Assembly (NCBI RefSeq): GCF_000344685.1
Contig: NW_006920411.1
Span: 801,420 to 837,900 of the forward strand
DNA: 36,481 nucleotides
Origin: Gloeophyllum trabeum ATCC 11539
Lineage: Eukaryota; Basidiomycota; Agaricomycetes; Gloeophyllales; Gloeophyllaceae
Direction of reading: 5' to 3'
Shown here: positions 1 through 10,920 of the stretch, piece by piece
How positions within the stretch are numbered: the first letter of the stretch is position 1
Layout: each line of letters opens with the position of its first letter
The notes under the pieces: model-generated
Seen by the model: only the letters and a program-made list of their open reading frames with translations
The model's database searches: none
What the model was told of the DNA's origin: nothing
Position numbers and translations under genes: made by a program

Positions 1-159
1 AGACCTCTTACAGGGGGCACTTTGGACGGTGTTCAGCCTCCCATTCAAAAAGGGGCAAACTTGAGCCAATTATTACTTCACAAATCGTCTGTAAGGTATA
101 GAAGGCATATACGTACCAATCCGCTAAGCTCCCTGTAGCGTACTTCTTGAGATTTCGGA

Positions 160-189
160 GTTCTGTAAAAAATCTGACTTTTACAGAAC
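160..189. repeat. Perfect 11-bp inverted repeat (hairpin)
   Basis: GTTCTGTAAAA (160-170) is mirrored by TTTTACAGAAC (179-189) with an 8-base loop. It sits just outside the left arm of a larger inverted repeat (197-238 / 705-745), so it may be part of the same element. Confidence 0.75.
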
Positions 190-196
190 CCCCCCA

Positions 197-745
197 GTAG
201 TCGAACTCAATAAGCGTTTCTCGCTCATTTTCTCAGTGCGCTGAAGCCTTTCGGGGTCCCTGCCGAACGGCCATCGGACTTGGGATCTCAGCGCGAACGA
301 GAAAACGAGAAACAGCTCCTCGAGCTGTTTCTCTCGTTTCTCTGGGGCGGACTTTCAATTGCCATGCGCTGTACTGATGTTCCAGGCTCTCGGTTGCTTA
401 TGTCTTGCCTAATACGATATGTTTTGGCTTGTTGTGACGCGCTGTTGGACGCGCACTAAGTTGTGTTCTGGCACCCTTGCAACTACTGAGCTAGGGCAGG
501 GCCAGTATAGTGACCCTGCTGATACTGCCACATACCGTCCCAGTCCGCCATAGAATACAGCACGTGGGATGAGCACGAGCTATCTGACAGCTGTGGTGTC
601 TAGCAGTGTCTAGCATGCGACGAGAAATCCGCCAGAAAATGCACGCTCAATAACTTCGGGTTTCTCCGTGTCGCCGCGTCGGCAGAAGGGGTGCCAGTGC
701 GCCCGAGAAAATGAAAACGAGAAACGATATTGAGTTGGGCTAATG
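197..745. repeat. Imperfect inverted repeat pair, possible MITE-like element
   Basis: The reverse complement of 197-238 aligns with 705-745. Both share GAGAAAATGA, then GAGAAACG, then ATTGAGTT and a CTA, in the same order and with only small changes between the blocks. The span of about 550 bases has no coding potential, which fits a short non-autonomous DNA transposon with degenerate terminal or subterminal repeats. No target-site duplication was identified, so the element class is open. Confidence 0.45.
302..339. repeat. Perfect 12-bp hairpin inside the inverted-repeat stretch
   Basis: GAGAAACAGCTC (307-318) is followed by CTC and then its reverse complement (322-333). Pairing continues outward with AAACGA-like and TCGTTT-like flanks if a 2-base bulge is allowed. 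It lies within the possible MITE at 197-745. Confidence 0.75.
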
Positions 746-1044
746 ATAGTAAGCCGTGGAGCGGCTGCTGAGTGCGGAAAATCTCAAACTTCTCTATCGT
801 TTCGCCGATTGCTGGAACGTTGTCAATGTAAATCTCAAGGTCCTCATGGTCTGTATACTAAGTAGGCCACATGCGCATGCGAAGAATATATATGATGAGT
901 TCCTGGTATGATTATGCCTAAGGTAAAAAGGAAAGGGGGATATACGTAACGTAAAAATCATGACAAGAAGGGGACGATTACAAGCGGACTACGACAACGG
1001 AGCGACCAGAAGGAAAGAGACAACAAACAACGAAAGCGCTCCGC

Positions 1045-2729
1045 TTAGTACTCGCCCGCCTCCTCAACGTCTGCCGAGTCAATACCAACCTCCTCGTAGT
1101 CCTTCTCCAGCGCGGCAAGGTCCTCACGTGCCTCGGAGAACTCGCCCTCCTCCATACCCTCACCGACGTACCAGTGGACGAAAGCCCGCTTCGAGTACAA
1201 CAGGTCGAATTTGTGGTCAAGACGACTCCAGGCACTCGAGATCGCAGTCGTGTTAGAGAGCATGCAAAGGCTGCGGGACACCTTCGCGAGGTCACCGCCC
1301 GGGATGTGAGCCGGAGGCTCGTTGCAGATACCAAGCTTGAAGCCAGTTGGACACCAGTCCACGAACTGAATGGTACGCTTGGTCTTGATGACACTGACGG
1401 CGGCGTTCACATCCTTTGGGACGACATCGCCACGGTACAGCAGTGCACAAGCCACTATATGCTGCTGTCAATACCGATCTCCGATTCGTCGGGAAAAGTC
1501 TCTTACTGTATTTGCCTTCCCTGGGATCGCACTTGACCATCTGGTTGCCAGTCTCAAAGCAAGAGAAGGTCATGTCCGCCACCGAGTTCTGCTCATGGTG
1601 AGCCTTCTCGGCAGAGATGATGGGGGCGAAAGTGGCAAGGGGGAAGTGAATACGAGGGAAACTGGTTTGCTTATTAGCGAAGAACCGCACGAAACCTGCT
1701 CCTGCTACTCACGGCACCAAGTTGGTCTGGAACTCGTTCAGATCGACGTTCAGGGAGCCATCGAACCGGAGAGAAGCAGTGATCGAGGAGACGACCTGGG
1801 CGATCAGTCTGTTCAAGTTCGTGAAGCTGGGCGACGAGATCCCAAGGTTCTTTTTGCAAATGTCGTAGATGGCCTCGTTGTCGACCATGAACGAACAGTC
1901 AGAGTGCTCCAAAGTAGTATGGGTCGTCAGGACAGAGTTGTAGGGCTCGACGACGGAGTTGGCCATCGTAGGAGCGGGGTAGACACTGAATTCAAGCTTG
2001 GACTTCTTGCCATAGTCCGTCGACAGACGCTCCAGGATGAGAGCACCGAACCCAGACCCAGTTCCACCACCGAAGGAGTGGAAGACGAAGAAGCCTTGCA
2101 GACCATTGCAGTTGTCAGCGAGCCGACGGACCTTGTCCATGACTAAGTCAATCTGTTCCTTGCCGATGGTGTAGTGGCCACGAGCGTCTGGTGGCAGTTA
2201 TCAGTCAAAAGAAACTTAAGACTGAGGTGGAGCACTCACAGTTGCTGGCAGCATCTTCCTTGCCCGTGATCATAGTCTCGGGGTGGAACAGACTCCTGTA
2301 AGTACCGCTTCGTACCTCGTCGATCACGTTCGGCTCCAGGTCGACGTAGAGCGAACGGGGGACGTGTTTGCCCGACGAAGTTTCGGAGAAGAAGGTGCTG
2401 AATCCATCATCGTTACGCTTCGTAGGGCCTGCACCCTCAATCAAACGACCATCCGGCTAAGGCAAAATGCCATTAGGACGGATGAGAATTGGGAACTACG
2501 GTTAAACTCACGCTCAGCCCGTGCTCTACAGTATACAACTCCCCTGCAGGACCGCATATATCAGTATCCCGCATATACGCTACGCTAGAAGACTCCAAGC
2601 CACGCATAGCCCATATCTTTCGAATGGATCCGCGCTGCGCAGGGATCATCGAGTCGTTGAATACTTACAGCAAGCATTGCCGATCTGGACACCAGCCTGA
2701 CCAACGTGCACGGAGATGACTTCACGCAT
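1045..2729 (-). CDS. TUB1: Alpha-tubulin (divergent paralogue)
   Basis: Alpha subunit of the microtubule heterodimer; binds GTP and supplies the glutamate that triggers GTP hydrolysis on the neighbouring beta subunit. Exons on the minus strand: 2729-2669, 2543-2512, 2456-2240, 2187-1713, 1661-1507, 1454-1045, joining in phase to 449 residues, the usual family length. It starts [17 protein letters not shown]. The tubulin signature GGGTGSG is at about 143-149, and the alpha-specific Glu lies in [13 protein letters not shown]. The C-terminus ends EEAGEY, so the last residue is Tyr, but the acidic tail is short. Substitutions such as [14 protein letters not shown] and [11 protein letters not shown] mark it as less conserved than a core alpha-tubulin. 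Agaricomycetes often carry two alpha-tubulins; this may be the minor one. Introns cluster at the 5' end, as is common for fungal tubulins. Confidence 0.97.
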
Positions 2730-3186
2730 TTTGAAGTAGACAGATACTTAAATTTCGCCAATCGTTAGCGCACTCCTAACGACACGTCGTTTTGCCGTTA
2801 CTTTGCACATACCTGAGGAACTACAAGGCCAGTTGGAGGATGAGGTGGTCCAAGCGCGACGCAGAACAAAGGGCGGAGGGTTAAAGAAATCGACTGATTG
2901 CTTACAAACCGTCTCTCACGGATGATGCTTCCGTCCTCACCTTCTCCTCGAGGGTGTGCATGCATGCATCACTCGACAGATGTCATGTCGAAAAGAGGGC
3001 CGAAGTCAAACAGAATCGCACTATAATGCGAGTGATATGATATCGTATCCAAGACCGCAGAAATTTCCCGCTGTACATCAACAGAACTGATGCTCACCGA
3101 CTAGATTAATATTATATAGACCATACTGTCCTCCTTAGATCTTGAGTCCTCTATATATGTGACGCCCGCCTGAGATCACATTCGGT
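2730..3186. promoter_or_regulatory. Tubulin upstream region / hydrolase 3' flank
   Basis: This 457-base gap should hold the alpha-tubulin promoter and 5' UTR (minus strand) and the 3' end of the hydrolase transcript. A short palindrome, CGACA-n7-TGTCG, lies near 2974-2990. No clear TATA element or gene was seen. Confidence 0.4.
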
Positions 3187-6100
3187 CTACGACGAAGACG
3201 GTGACGGGAGTTTCCCGTGCGCGCTCTTCGCGACATGCTTCGCCTTATCCCGCCCGTCCCGCGCTTTCTGTGAACTCTTCCGCATGAAGATGCTGTAATC
3301 AAGTAAGTATCTCGGAAGACGCAGAAGGCCAAGTAAAATGCGCACGTCAAAATTGCAGTCCAGATGGACAAACCGTGGATGGGCGCCCGTTGCGTCAGTT
3401 GTTGTTCCGACACGGATTGCCGCGGAGCGTGGGTCGGGTGATCGTTGGGGTCAAAAGCAGCCCTCACTGCGTCCGACACCTTCAGCTTAGGCATCGTCCT
3501 GTGGGTAGACGGCGCCGAGTAGTATATACTCTTCTTGATGAGCGCAAGCGCTTCAGGCTAGTTTAAGTCGGGGGACCGGGATCAGAGCGAGATCGAGCAG
3601 TAAATGCCTTAGAGTCTCTCACCGTATCCCGTCTCTTGCAGATTGCACTCGGCGGCGGGGTCTCCCGCTCCAAGTCCAAGGGACCCCACCGACGCTCAGA
3701 CTGCATCTCGCGGTGTTCCGGCGGGATTGACAACCTCGAAGGCGACACCGCCAAGTTCACCACAGACCCATCCTCAGCCAGTTGGAGACCCTGCGCCCTG
3801 GCATTCGCCAGCATTTCCTCGGCCCTCGCCTCGTACTTGCGCCTCCGTCGCACAACGCCGATCGCCTGACGCCTGAACTTCTTATCCCAGAGTTCCTGCC
3901 CTGTCAACCACCGCCTACAGGGGTCCTCCTTGATCACCCCGATTTCCGACGGCTTCAGCTTGAGCGCTTCGACTTCTTCCCTCGGCTCCATAGCCCTCAC
4001 TTTCCCGTGTATATCGACGCGTTCCCGGATCATCAGAACGTCTGGTACATCCTCCTAGGTATCACAACTGATCAGATCCGGCAGAAACGATCACGTATGC
4101 GAGCCCTACCTCGCCCTGGGCGACCTTCCGCAACGCCTCCTCCACCTCTGACGCACCAGGAACGAAGTCCGCCTGTCCCTTATTCACCTCCTTTGTCGCC
4201 ATCGCCTTATTATGATCAAACAGCTCAAACTCCGTCGGGGTGTCTACCGTCGACCTAACTTTGTCTAGGGCTTCCTTTGGTGTTTTCCCCCTCAATTCTC
4301 CCAGACGGGGTCGTCGGCTGTGGAAGTCGTCGGAATCACCGTCGCCAAGGGAAACTTCTGTAGGAGGCTTGTGCAGCTCGGGGAACGCGTTATTCGCGAC
4401 CTCTTCTTCCGATCGGATGGTGACATGCCGAATAAATTGCGAAATAGAACGATATGCGTACTTGGCCTACAGAGATTCAATAAGCTTCATACATCCAAGG
4501 AGGGTAAGTTGACCTACGCTGTCCGTGAAGGTGAAGACCGTTAAGACATGGCACATTCCTATACGGAGTCAGTAATGCTCAATACCTGTTCAGTTGTACC
4601 TACCATCATACACCTGCAAATGGACCTATCCCAATGCACGGCTCAGTTCCTGCGCGCTAGCAACCATAAACAAAGACCCACCTTCGTCGGCGTGCGATAC
4701 TTCTCCGCGTTCTCCTTCTGCCTTCTCCCCGCCTTGAGCACCCCATGCCTCACAGGGTACTCATCCGGGTGCGCCGCCCGATGGGCCAAATACACACCCT
4801 CATCTCTCAAAACTTCCCCGTCCCCCACCAGGATATACAGCGGGCAAAGGTTCCCCAGGGAGCCCTGGAGGATCGGTGACACCAGCGGGTGCGTGAGCTG
4901 CCTGAAATACGAATACGAAGGTAAGCTCAAGGGTTAAGGGCAAGTGCGAGTGCACCCGCACTCACTCGTTCGTAGCGTATATCTGGATTTGCGCGCGGAG
5001 CTCGAGGGGCGTCTCGTCGGGGTTGTGCATAAGGACTTTCGGCGGGGAGGGCTCCATCAAGTCGGTGTTATATGTGTGAACACTTGACGTGTCCCGCCGT
5101 GTCTCCCCTTCAGAACTCCGGCGGCCAGGCGCTTGGGAACTCGTATTTGCCTCCGTAGGAGATTGCCCATTAGCACTACCAGAGGCGTCGTCCTTGGCTC
5201 CCTCCTCAGCATGTTCCCCTACCTGCCCCGTTCCCGTCCGCTGCTCCGCAGGCACCGGCGAAGGCGACACCATATCATCCCCAGAAGCCACCATCTCCCT
5301 CTGCGACTCGACCTCGCCATCCGGACGCCCCTCCCCACTACCCCCCTCGTCCCTCTTCAAATCATCCGCATGTCCCGGCTTCGGCGGCGGGTTGGTCCTC
5401 GTCCGGATGACCCGCCCCTCCGGCGGGGGCACGGGCGCGACCGGCCACACCAGCGACGGCTTCGCCATGAACCCATGCGCAGGTATAATATCCTAGCGCC
5501 ATCAACTTAGATAATCAACCTCGCGAGCACAGCACATACATCACTTACAGTAGGCATGTTCTGCATGACGCTGGGAAAGCTGTGCGTGAGGTCGACCCAG
5601 GGGCTGATGAGCACCGCGCCGGCAGGCATGGGCAGGCCCATGTCGCGGATGACTGTCAGTGCGGCGACGCAGAGCCCGCCGCCGGCGGAGTCGCCTGCGA
5701 AGACGATCTTACTCGGATGGACGGGCTTGTGGGGGGCGCCCTCGGGGGGTTCGATAAGGTAGAGGTCTGATTGGTAGAGTGTCAGTGGAAGGACGCGAGG
5801 TAAAGGCTAACCACAAACAAGATGCCAGGACGTCGTGCAGAGGGCAGGGCCAGGGGTATTGTGGAGCTTTACTGTTTTACTGTATCAATATCTGGTAGGG
5901 GAGGGTGTCGCTGATAACGCACCGGTAATTGGTCACGAACGCTCGACCTTTCATCTTCCTGGCTGTTCGAGATCATTAGTAACGAATGAGGGCTGCCTGG
6001 AGAGCTCCCACCATATCGAATAACCTGATACCTGTGGGTATCTAGAGCAGGGTCCGAGATCAACAACCGAACACCTCAGGCGAACAGGTACAAAACCCAC

Positions 6101-6923
6101 TGATAGAACCGAAGAAATAGCCCCCTGTTCATTCAACGTCAATCCTGAAGATAGCGTATAGTTGAAAGTGAACCTACCTCCAGGCACGTAGAGCTGCACC
6201 ACATTGTCAGCAATGTAACAACCAGCCGACCAGACTCACACGCGTACCATAACAGTTTCCAGATGCTCCATCTGCTTGATGGTATTACTCGCCGCATCCT
6301 TCTTGTTCTTCTTTCCCCCACCAGGCACATCAGCCGACAGATACTCCTTCTCCGTGACCCACTCCGCCTCGATCCCGTCTAGGCCGCGGACCTGCCACCA
6401 CCTCTCGCCCCCCACAACGGCCTCGAGGTCTTCCGGGCCGAACCAGTCAATAAGGACATCTGCGGCGCGGTTGCATGACTTGAGGGGGACGACGACGGGC
6501 GCGACGGCGGCCCATGGGGGGGCAGGTACATGGGTGTTCGTGCTATGAGTTCAGGTTAGTGTACAGCGCGCATGGTCCGAAGAGTTGGAATGGTTACAAG
6601 GCCTGGAAAGACTCGATCGTGTTGTATGTCCCCAAATCCAAGAAAGCTTTGACAATATGGAAAGCCCTGAGTATTGTGGGTTAGCATAGGCTTAGCTGGA
6701 TTCGGGGCTGGCTTCACTACATACTCGTCGAAGAAGATGTCGTCCGTAGCAACCTCTGCATCACCGTCAATAAATTTCTTCCCCTTGCGTTTCGAATGAG
6801 CAAGGAAAGTCTTGATGACGACTTCAGGCACGCAGCTCAGCATCCCGCTCATCCTTCAGAAAACACAACAAGTGACTTACCTGGCGTAATATGCACGGCC
6901 GCCGTGAAAGTGTTGAGTCCCAT
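3187..6923 (-). CDS. Alpha/beta-hydrolase fold-3 (HSL-type) esterase/lipase-like protein
   Basis: Eighteen exons (minus): 6923-6881, 6821-6725, 6666-6598, 6542-6248, 6193-6178, 6124-6101, 6041-6012, 5962-5923, 5871-5819, 5766-5549, 5492-4966, 4901-4682, 4625-4604, 4558-4518, 4466-4110, 4054-3623, 3557-3346, 3292-3187. All phases agree and give 933 residues. The nucleophile elbow is GDSAGG (Ser249). The likely acid is Asp498 in GDGEVLRDE and the likely base His555 in DGMCHVLT, a hormone-sensitive-lipase type triad. The expected oxyanion motif HGGG reads PGGG (Pro172). Residues about 315-435 form a Ser/Pro/Glu-rich insertion within the fold, and a long tail (about 570-933) follows the catalytic His. 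The arrangement matches a large alpha/beta-hydrolase family that I recall as widespread in basidiomycetes. Substrate is unknown, and no signal peptide is evident, so it is probably intracellular. Confidence 0.9.
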
Positions 6924-7670
6924 ATCCCCCAAGCAGAACAGCAGAGAAAACAAAGATCAAAGGAGTGGAAGACGGCTCAGTCGAGCGTTGGGTGTGGGGG
7001 ACGCGCTGGGGTATAGAAAGTCTCATTGCGACACTGCGAGGCCAGGGACGGGTGCAGACGCCCTGTCGTCAGCCGGCGTGGCTCCCGCGTGCACGGAAGA
7101 CTTCTTCCTCAATTGAATCCCCCGATTCGATCGAGAGATCTCCTTTGAGATCTCGGAATGCAAGGTCAATTGTCAGGTTTGGCCGTGTACGAGAAATACT
7201 ATGCAGCACTTTGTTTGGTGGAAGTGCCAGCTAACCCTCGATATTACCTCGTTGTTTCACCTCCGTCGTTGGATGTTTATGAAGCTGTCCCCTGAGCTGC
7301 TTCGTGGCCACGTACGGGCGAGACATGCATATATCAGCCTGATAAAGGACAAGACGCATCTAGGAAGAAGAGGGGAAGTTCGAAGCCTGAATGCGTATGT
7401 CAAATCTCGTGAATAAATAACACACCGCTGACAAATGAATTCTATCTCCCGCCTCCCACTATCAAGCCCCGCGTTAGGATACATGGGTGAGTCTATCGAA
7501 TAGTGTGACAGTATATGCGAGATTAAGCAACGGTACACTAAAAATACACTACGCAGACCAAAGAGCAGACAAAACAAAGCAGGAGAAAACGAAAGCAAAT
7601 TTTAAAACTGTCCCCTTGACACATGGTCAGTATCCGTTTGAAGCCCATAGTGAATCATAGGTCTCACCCG
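6924..7670. other. Intergenic, hydrolase promoter and phosphatase 3' flank
   Basis: A gap of about 750 bases between two minus-strand genes. Directly upstream of the hydrolase start the minus strand is pyrimidine-rich, as is usual for fungal 5' leaders. A small hairpin (CGAGAGATCTC / GAGATCTCG) lies near 7129-7153. The ORFs in this gap show no recognisable family. Confidence 0.45.
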
Positions 7671-8388
7671 TTAGCGTCGGGCAGCCAGGCGGTGAGTAAT
7701 CTGATGCCTCCAGGTAACATAGATTCCATTGGTGGGTGTCGGATTGTACTGGCACAACTCGAAGAGAACCAGCTGCTCCTGGAAGCCGGGATTCACCCAG
7801 GTTTGTTCGCGGGCTGCAGTGTCGGGTAAGACGGCGACGACGTAGACCTACCGCGGGACTCTTACCTCGTCGTACCTCTTCCAACGCAGCTGTAGCACTT
7901 ATACGCCGCGAGTACATAACTAGAGAGAGCAGGTAAATTCCACCAATTCAAAGGTACAATAGAGAAACTCACGATAAGCAGCAACCACCGCTGCACTCCG
8001 AGATAGACCTTGCACACAGTGCACCAGCACCACTCCCCCGTCCTGCAGCGCCTGATGGATAAAGCGGACAGCAGAGGGAAGGTGTATCAGCAGGTCCGCA
8101 TAGTCGACGTCTTCGACTCGGATCCGCAGCTGACTGATGCCGGATTCGGGCAGGTCAGAGGGGATAGGCTCGGTGCACACGGAGACTATGTGCGTGATGC
8201 GCCGCTCGCTCAGGGCACGCGTCGATCGAGCGGCCGAGAGACTGCATAGCGTGTCAGATCGACGCAAGCGCAGGAAGGGGAAGTAGCAAGATCAGAGACG
8301 AGCGCAAAGCAGTGAAGGGGACTATTTATACTGACTTGCCAAGGAAGAGCCTGCCTTCGATGATGGTCGAGACGTTCTTCCACCCCAT
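7671..8388 (-). CDS. Small dual-specificity protein phosphatase
   Basis: Removes phosphate from Tyr and/or Ser/Thr residues by a cysteine-phosphate mechanism. Exons (minus): 8388-8336, 8241-7973, 7919-7866, 7813-7671, giving 172 residues in consistent phase. The signature HCVQGLSRS holds the catalytic Cys93 and Arg99. The general acid is probably an Asp in VEDVDYADLL (about 62-67). The start motif IIEGRLFLGNLSAARS and the end motif EQTWVNPGFQEQLVLFELCQY are typical of atypical/small DSPs that are little more than the catalytic domain. The ATG at 8388 is the first after an in-frame TAG. No docking domain or membrane segment is seen, so the substrate cannot be inferred. Confidence 0.94.
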
Positions 8389-9386
8389 AGCGAGCCGTGG
8401 ACGAACTTGCTATGTCTTCGACGAGGAGATGCCATCTTGGGCCGTACTTTTGTACCACCGTGCAGCAGCGGCGGACGCACTAGCTCGCCGACATGCGCTC
8501 GGTTGTAGCACCTTCCGAGCCCGCCCCTCCTGAGTCATGGCGTCGCGAAACCGGTCGAAAAGCGAAAGTGCGCTATGGCGGTGAAGGGAAGCTGGACAGC
8601 CAAAGTCCCTGTCATACGAGGAAATCTACGCCGACAGCGACACGTGCACGCACTGCCACCACGCGCAGCATTGCATCGTCGGCCCGAAAAGGAAACTTGG
8701 ACGGATTCAACGCCATCGGACGACTCTCTCGCCCGGCCCTTGCTCGTTTGCCGCCAGGGAGCTGTACGAAACGCGCTGGAGCATTGCTGAACCAGTTCAT
8801 ACTCGCCCGAAGTTGTTTGGTTAGGTGAACCACCAGCGTGCTATACCTGTACTCTGTGCAGTCTCATTACATCGGACGTTGACTGTCCGGCCAATCTTCC
8901 AGTCGACGGTGATGATGAGCACGCTACAGAACAAATGATCCGTCACGCTAGCACCCTCCGACCTGTCGATCGTGTATGGAGAAGTGAATCTACGTCCCAG
9001 ATCCTAAAACAACCGTTTGCTGTAACTATGCGGTCATAGCATAGCCTTCTTATGCTGTAGGCTCGAACTCACTTCCGACGCTCGATGACGATGCACCAAC
9101 AGCCCCCGCTTAGCGACAAGGAACGGGTCTTCAGCCAAGGTACATCGCTCGTCGACATGAAATATCGACTGTCCAGCCATAGCTGCCCGAAGACGCCCCG
9201 ACAAAGGCACGACGACGCAACGACCATGCTCATTATGTACACCCGGCAACTCCCGGAGCTCTATTCATGGCTCCGACGCCGCAAACACGCTGCATGGCGT
9301 CCTCGCAGCAGCAGTCCTGCTATCTTTCCTATCCATTCCCTCTTTCCTCTCCACTCTGACACCCACTTACGCTGCACTTACGTCCG
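8389..9386. promoter_or_regulatory. Divergent intergenic region (about 1 kb)
   Basis: It separates the divergently transcribed phosphatase (minus) and the Ser/Arg-rich gene (plus), so it should contain both promoters. Short ORFs exist on both strands, but none shows a recognisable domain or a splice pattern. I see no repeat or RNA gene. Confidence 0.45.
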
Positions 9387-10010
9387 ATGGTCCTGCCTGT
9401 GAAAATCGAGTGGGAGTCGGTGAGCACATCCAGGGACAATGCACGATCACAGCAGCCACTGACACAGTTGTGAACGCAGTACGACGAACACGGACGCCGC
9501 AGGATCAAGCCCCCGGCGTCGACCATCCACGGGTGGCTCGTCAAGTGGCGGGGCACCTTCTCGGGCGACGAGGAGCTGCGACGGCAGGGGATCCGCGAGA
9601 TGCGCGAGGCGCGGGCCATCCGCGCATGGCGCCAGCAGAAGGGCAGGACGAAGAAGGGCTCAACCTCCGCACTCGGGCTATCCTTCCTCAGCAGGGGCCC
9701 CAGCACGAGCAAACCCAAGAAATCCCAGAGCCGGAGCCAGAGCCAGAGCCAGTCCTCGAGCCGGGTCGTCTCCCGGTCGAATACCCGCCACAGCCAGTCT
9801 CGCAGCCAGAGCCAGAATCAGAATCAGAGCCGCCAGGTTATCCCCCACCCCACGCACCACCGGCATGGCTCCTCCCGACAGAATAGCGGTAGTGCGGGGC
9901 AGAAGTCGCCCCAGCAGCAGCAGCACCGGCCCCGAGGGTCTTCTTCGCACCAGAGTCCCAGGCCCTCGGCGAGGAGGGCCAACACGAGCAGGAGATCATC
10001 CGGGAGATGA
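9387..10010 (+). CDS. Conserved-looking hypothetical protein with Ser/Arg/Gln-rich tail
   Basis: Two exons, 9387-9419 and 9480-10010, join in phase to 187 residues. The start is the ATG immediately before KIEWES, and intron removal makes YDEHGRRR continuous with it. Residues about 12-65 form a compact, charged, Trp-containing module (YDEHGRR, IHGWLVKWRGTF, then a basic helix rich in Arg and Glu), which looks like the constrained part. Residues about 75-187 are low complexity: SRSQ and NQNQ repeats, a QQQQ run and many Ser, Arg and Pro. The strong positive charge suggests nucleic-acid or nuclear association, but this is inference. I do not recognise the family. The first exon is short and its ATG is the weakest part of the model. 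Confidence 0.6.
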
Positions 10011-10390
10011 GGGGCCGTGGAGTCTGTATCCTCAACCCCGGTTTGCATGATTGTACGATTGCAGATGTTGTCTATTCTTTTCTTGATACGCTCGCAGCGC
10101 GATACCTCTTCCCCGTTGCATAACTTATCTCCGTTCACGCACATGTACGATATTTATCATTCCCCTTGCTGTATACGTAGACACCCTGTAATATGTTTGG
10201 AGTTGCGGACTTCTTTGGATCATCTTGTACATACACACGCACTTTCTCTAGTCTCTTCCCTTATCTCTGACGGACCAATTTATGACTGTTACGAACATGG
10301 GAACGCAGTGTCCGGATGCACGAGAATATACACTTGTCAGCTCCACCTCCCCTACAAGAGACTGTAACCTTCTCCCTGCCCACTACAGCT

Positions 10391-10795
10391 ATGAACCGCC
10401 GGTAGTGTAGCGTTGCGGGACAGCCACAGAAATCGTTGACAGGATCTGCTTACCTACCGGCTGTTAAGCAGGTAAAGCGGGTTGTGTGTGGCCACGGGCG
10501 TTGACATTGCAGCACCTCCCCTCCGGCTCCGACGATCACTTTGCGCTCTTCTCGCAGTCCGCCTGAGAAGCGTACCAGGGATCGAGGCTTGTGGTGTCCA
10601 AGTCTGTATATTATCGCGGATCGCGAATCCCCGACAAAGCGAGCGTGGCCCGCTGACGATTCGGACGCGCGTAGCAGATATATAGGCTCGCGCAATGAGG
10701 AACGGCAGACCTCCGTCCATCTAAAGCGATGCAGGCACATTCAAGGAGACGAAGAGTTGCGACATGCAGACTAGGGAAACTGCGCGCCAAGCTCG
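10391..10795 (+). repeat. Diverged repeat, copy A
   Basis: It shares ordered blocks with copies B and C: CCGCCGGTAGTG, then GACAGGATCTGC, GGTAAAGCGGGTTGTG, GGCTCCGACGATCAC, CTCGCAGTCCG, GAGAAGCGTACCAGGGATCG and CGGCAGACCTC. Conservation is in blocks separated by diverged spacers. It is closest to copy C. Confidence 0.65.
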
Positions 10796-10920
10796 ACGAC
10801 TGATCACTGTAGCCCTCACGTCAGTATAAAACAAATCCGCGATGAGCGAGCGCATACCAGATTCTATACGAGACCAGGGCAGACAAACGGGATATCATCC
10901 CCGCCGGCTCTCGGAGTGGA

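Larger units (their letters stand above)
1..1044. other. Intergenic stretch with inverted repeats, no gene seen
   Basis: No frame here shows a recognisable protein or a convincing intron-exon series. The stretch lies downstream of the alpha-tubulin stop, so its right end should hold that gene's 3' untranslated region. Positions 160-750 are rich in inverted repeats, listed separately. The rest shows nothing recognisable. Confidence 0.6.

Noticed and set aside
1370..2146. 258-codon ORF on the plus strand across alpha-tubulin
   Set aside because: It is antisense to well-supported tubulin exons and has no recognisable domain.
7257..7598. 113-codon minus-strand ORF with hydrophobic start
   Set aside because: No family, no splice support, and it lies in the 3' flank of the phosphatase; treated as chance.
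8433..8435. Upstream ATG for the phosphatase
   Set aside because: It is out of frame with the catalytic domain; the ATG at 8388 follows an in-frame TAG and keeps all phases.
8493..8828. ORFs in the divergent intergenic region
   Set aside because: No recognisable domain and both strands are equally open, as expected of GC-rich non-coding DNA.
9410..9886. Frame with an EPEPEPEP repeat overlapping the Ser/Arg/Gln-rich gene
   Set aside because: It is the same simple repeat read in another frame; the chosen frame alone continues across the intron into a plausible N-terminal module.
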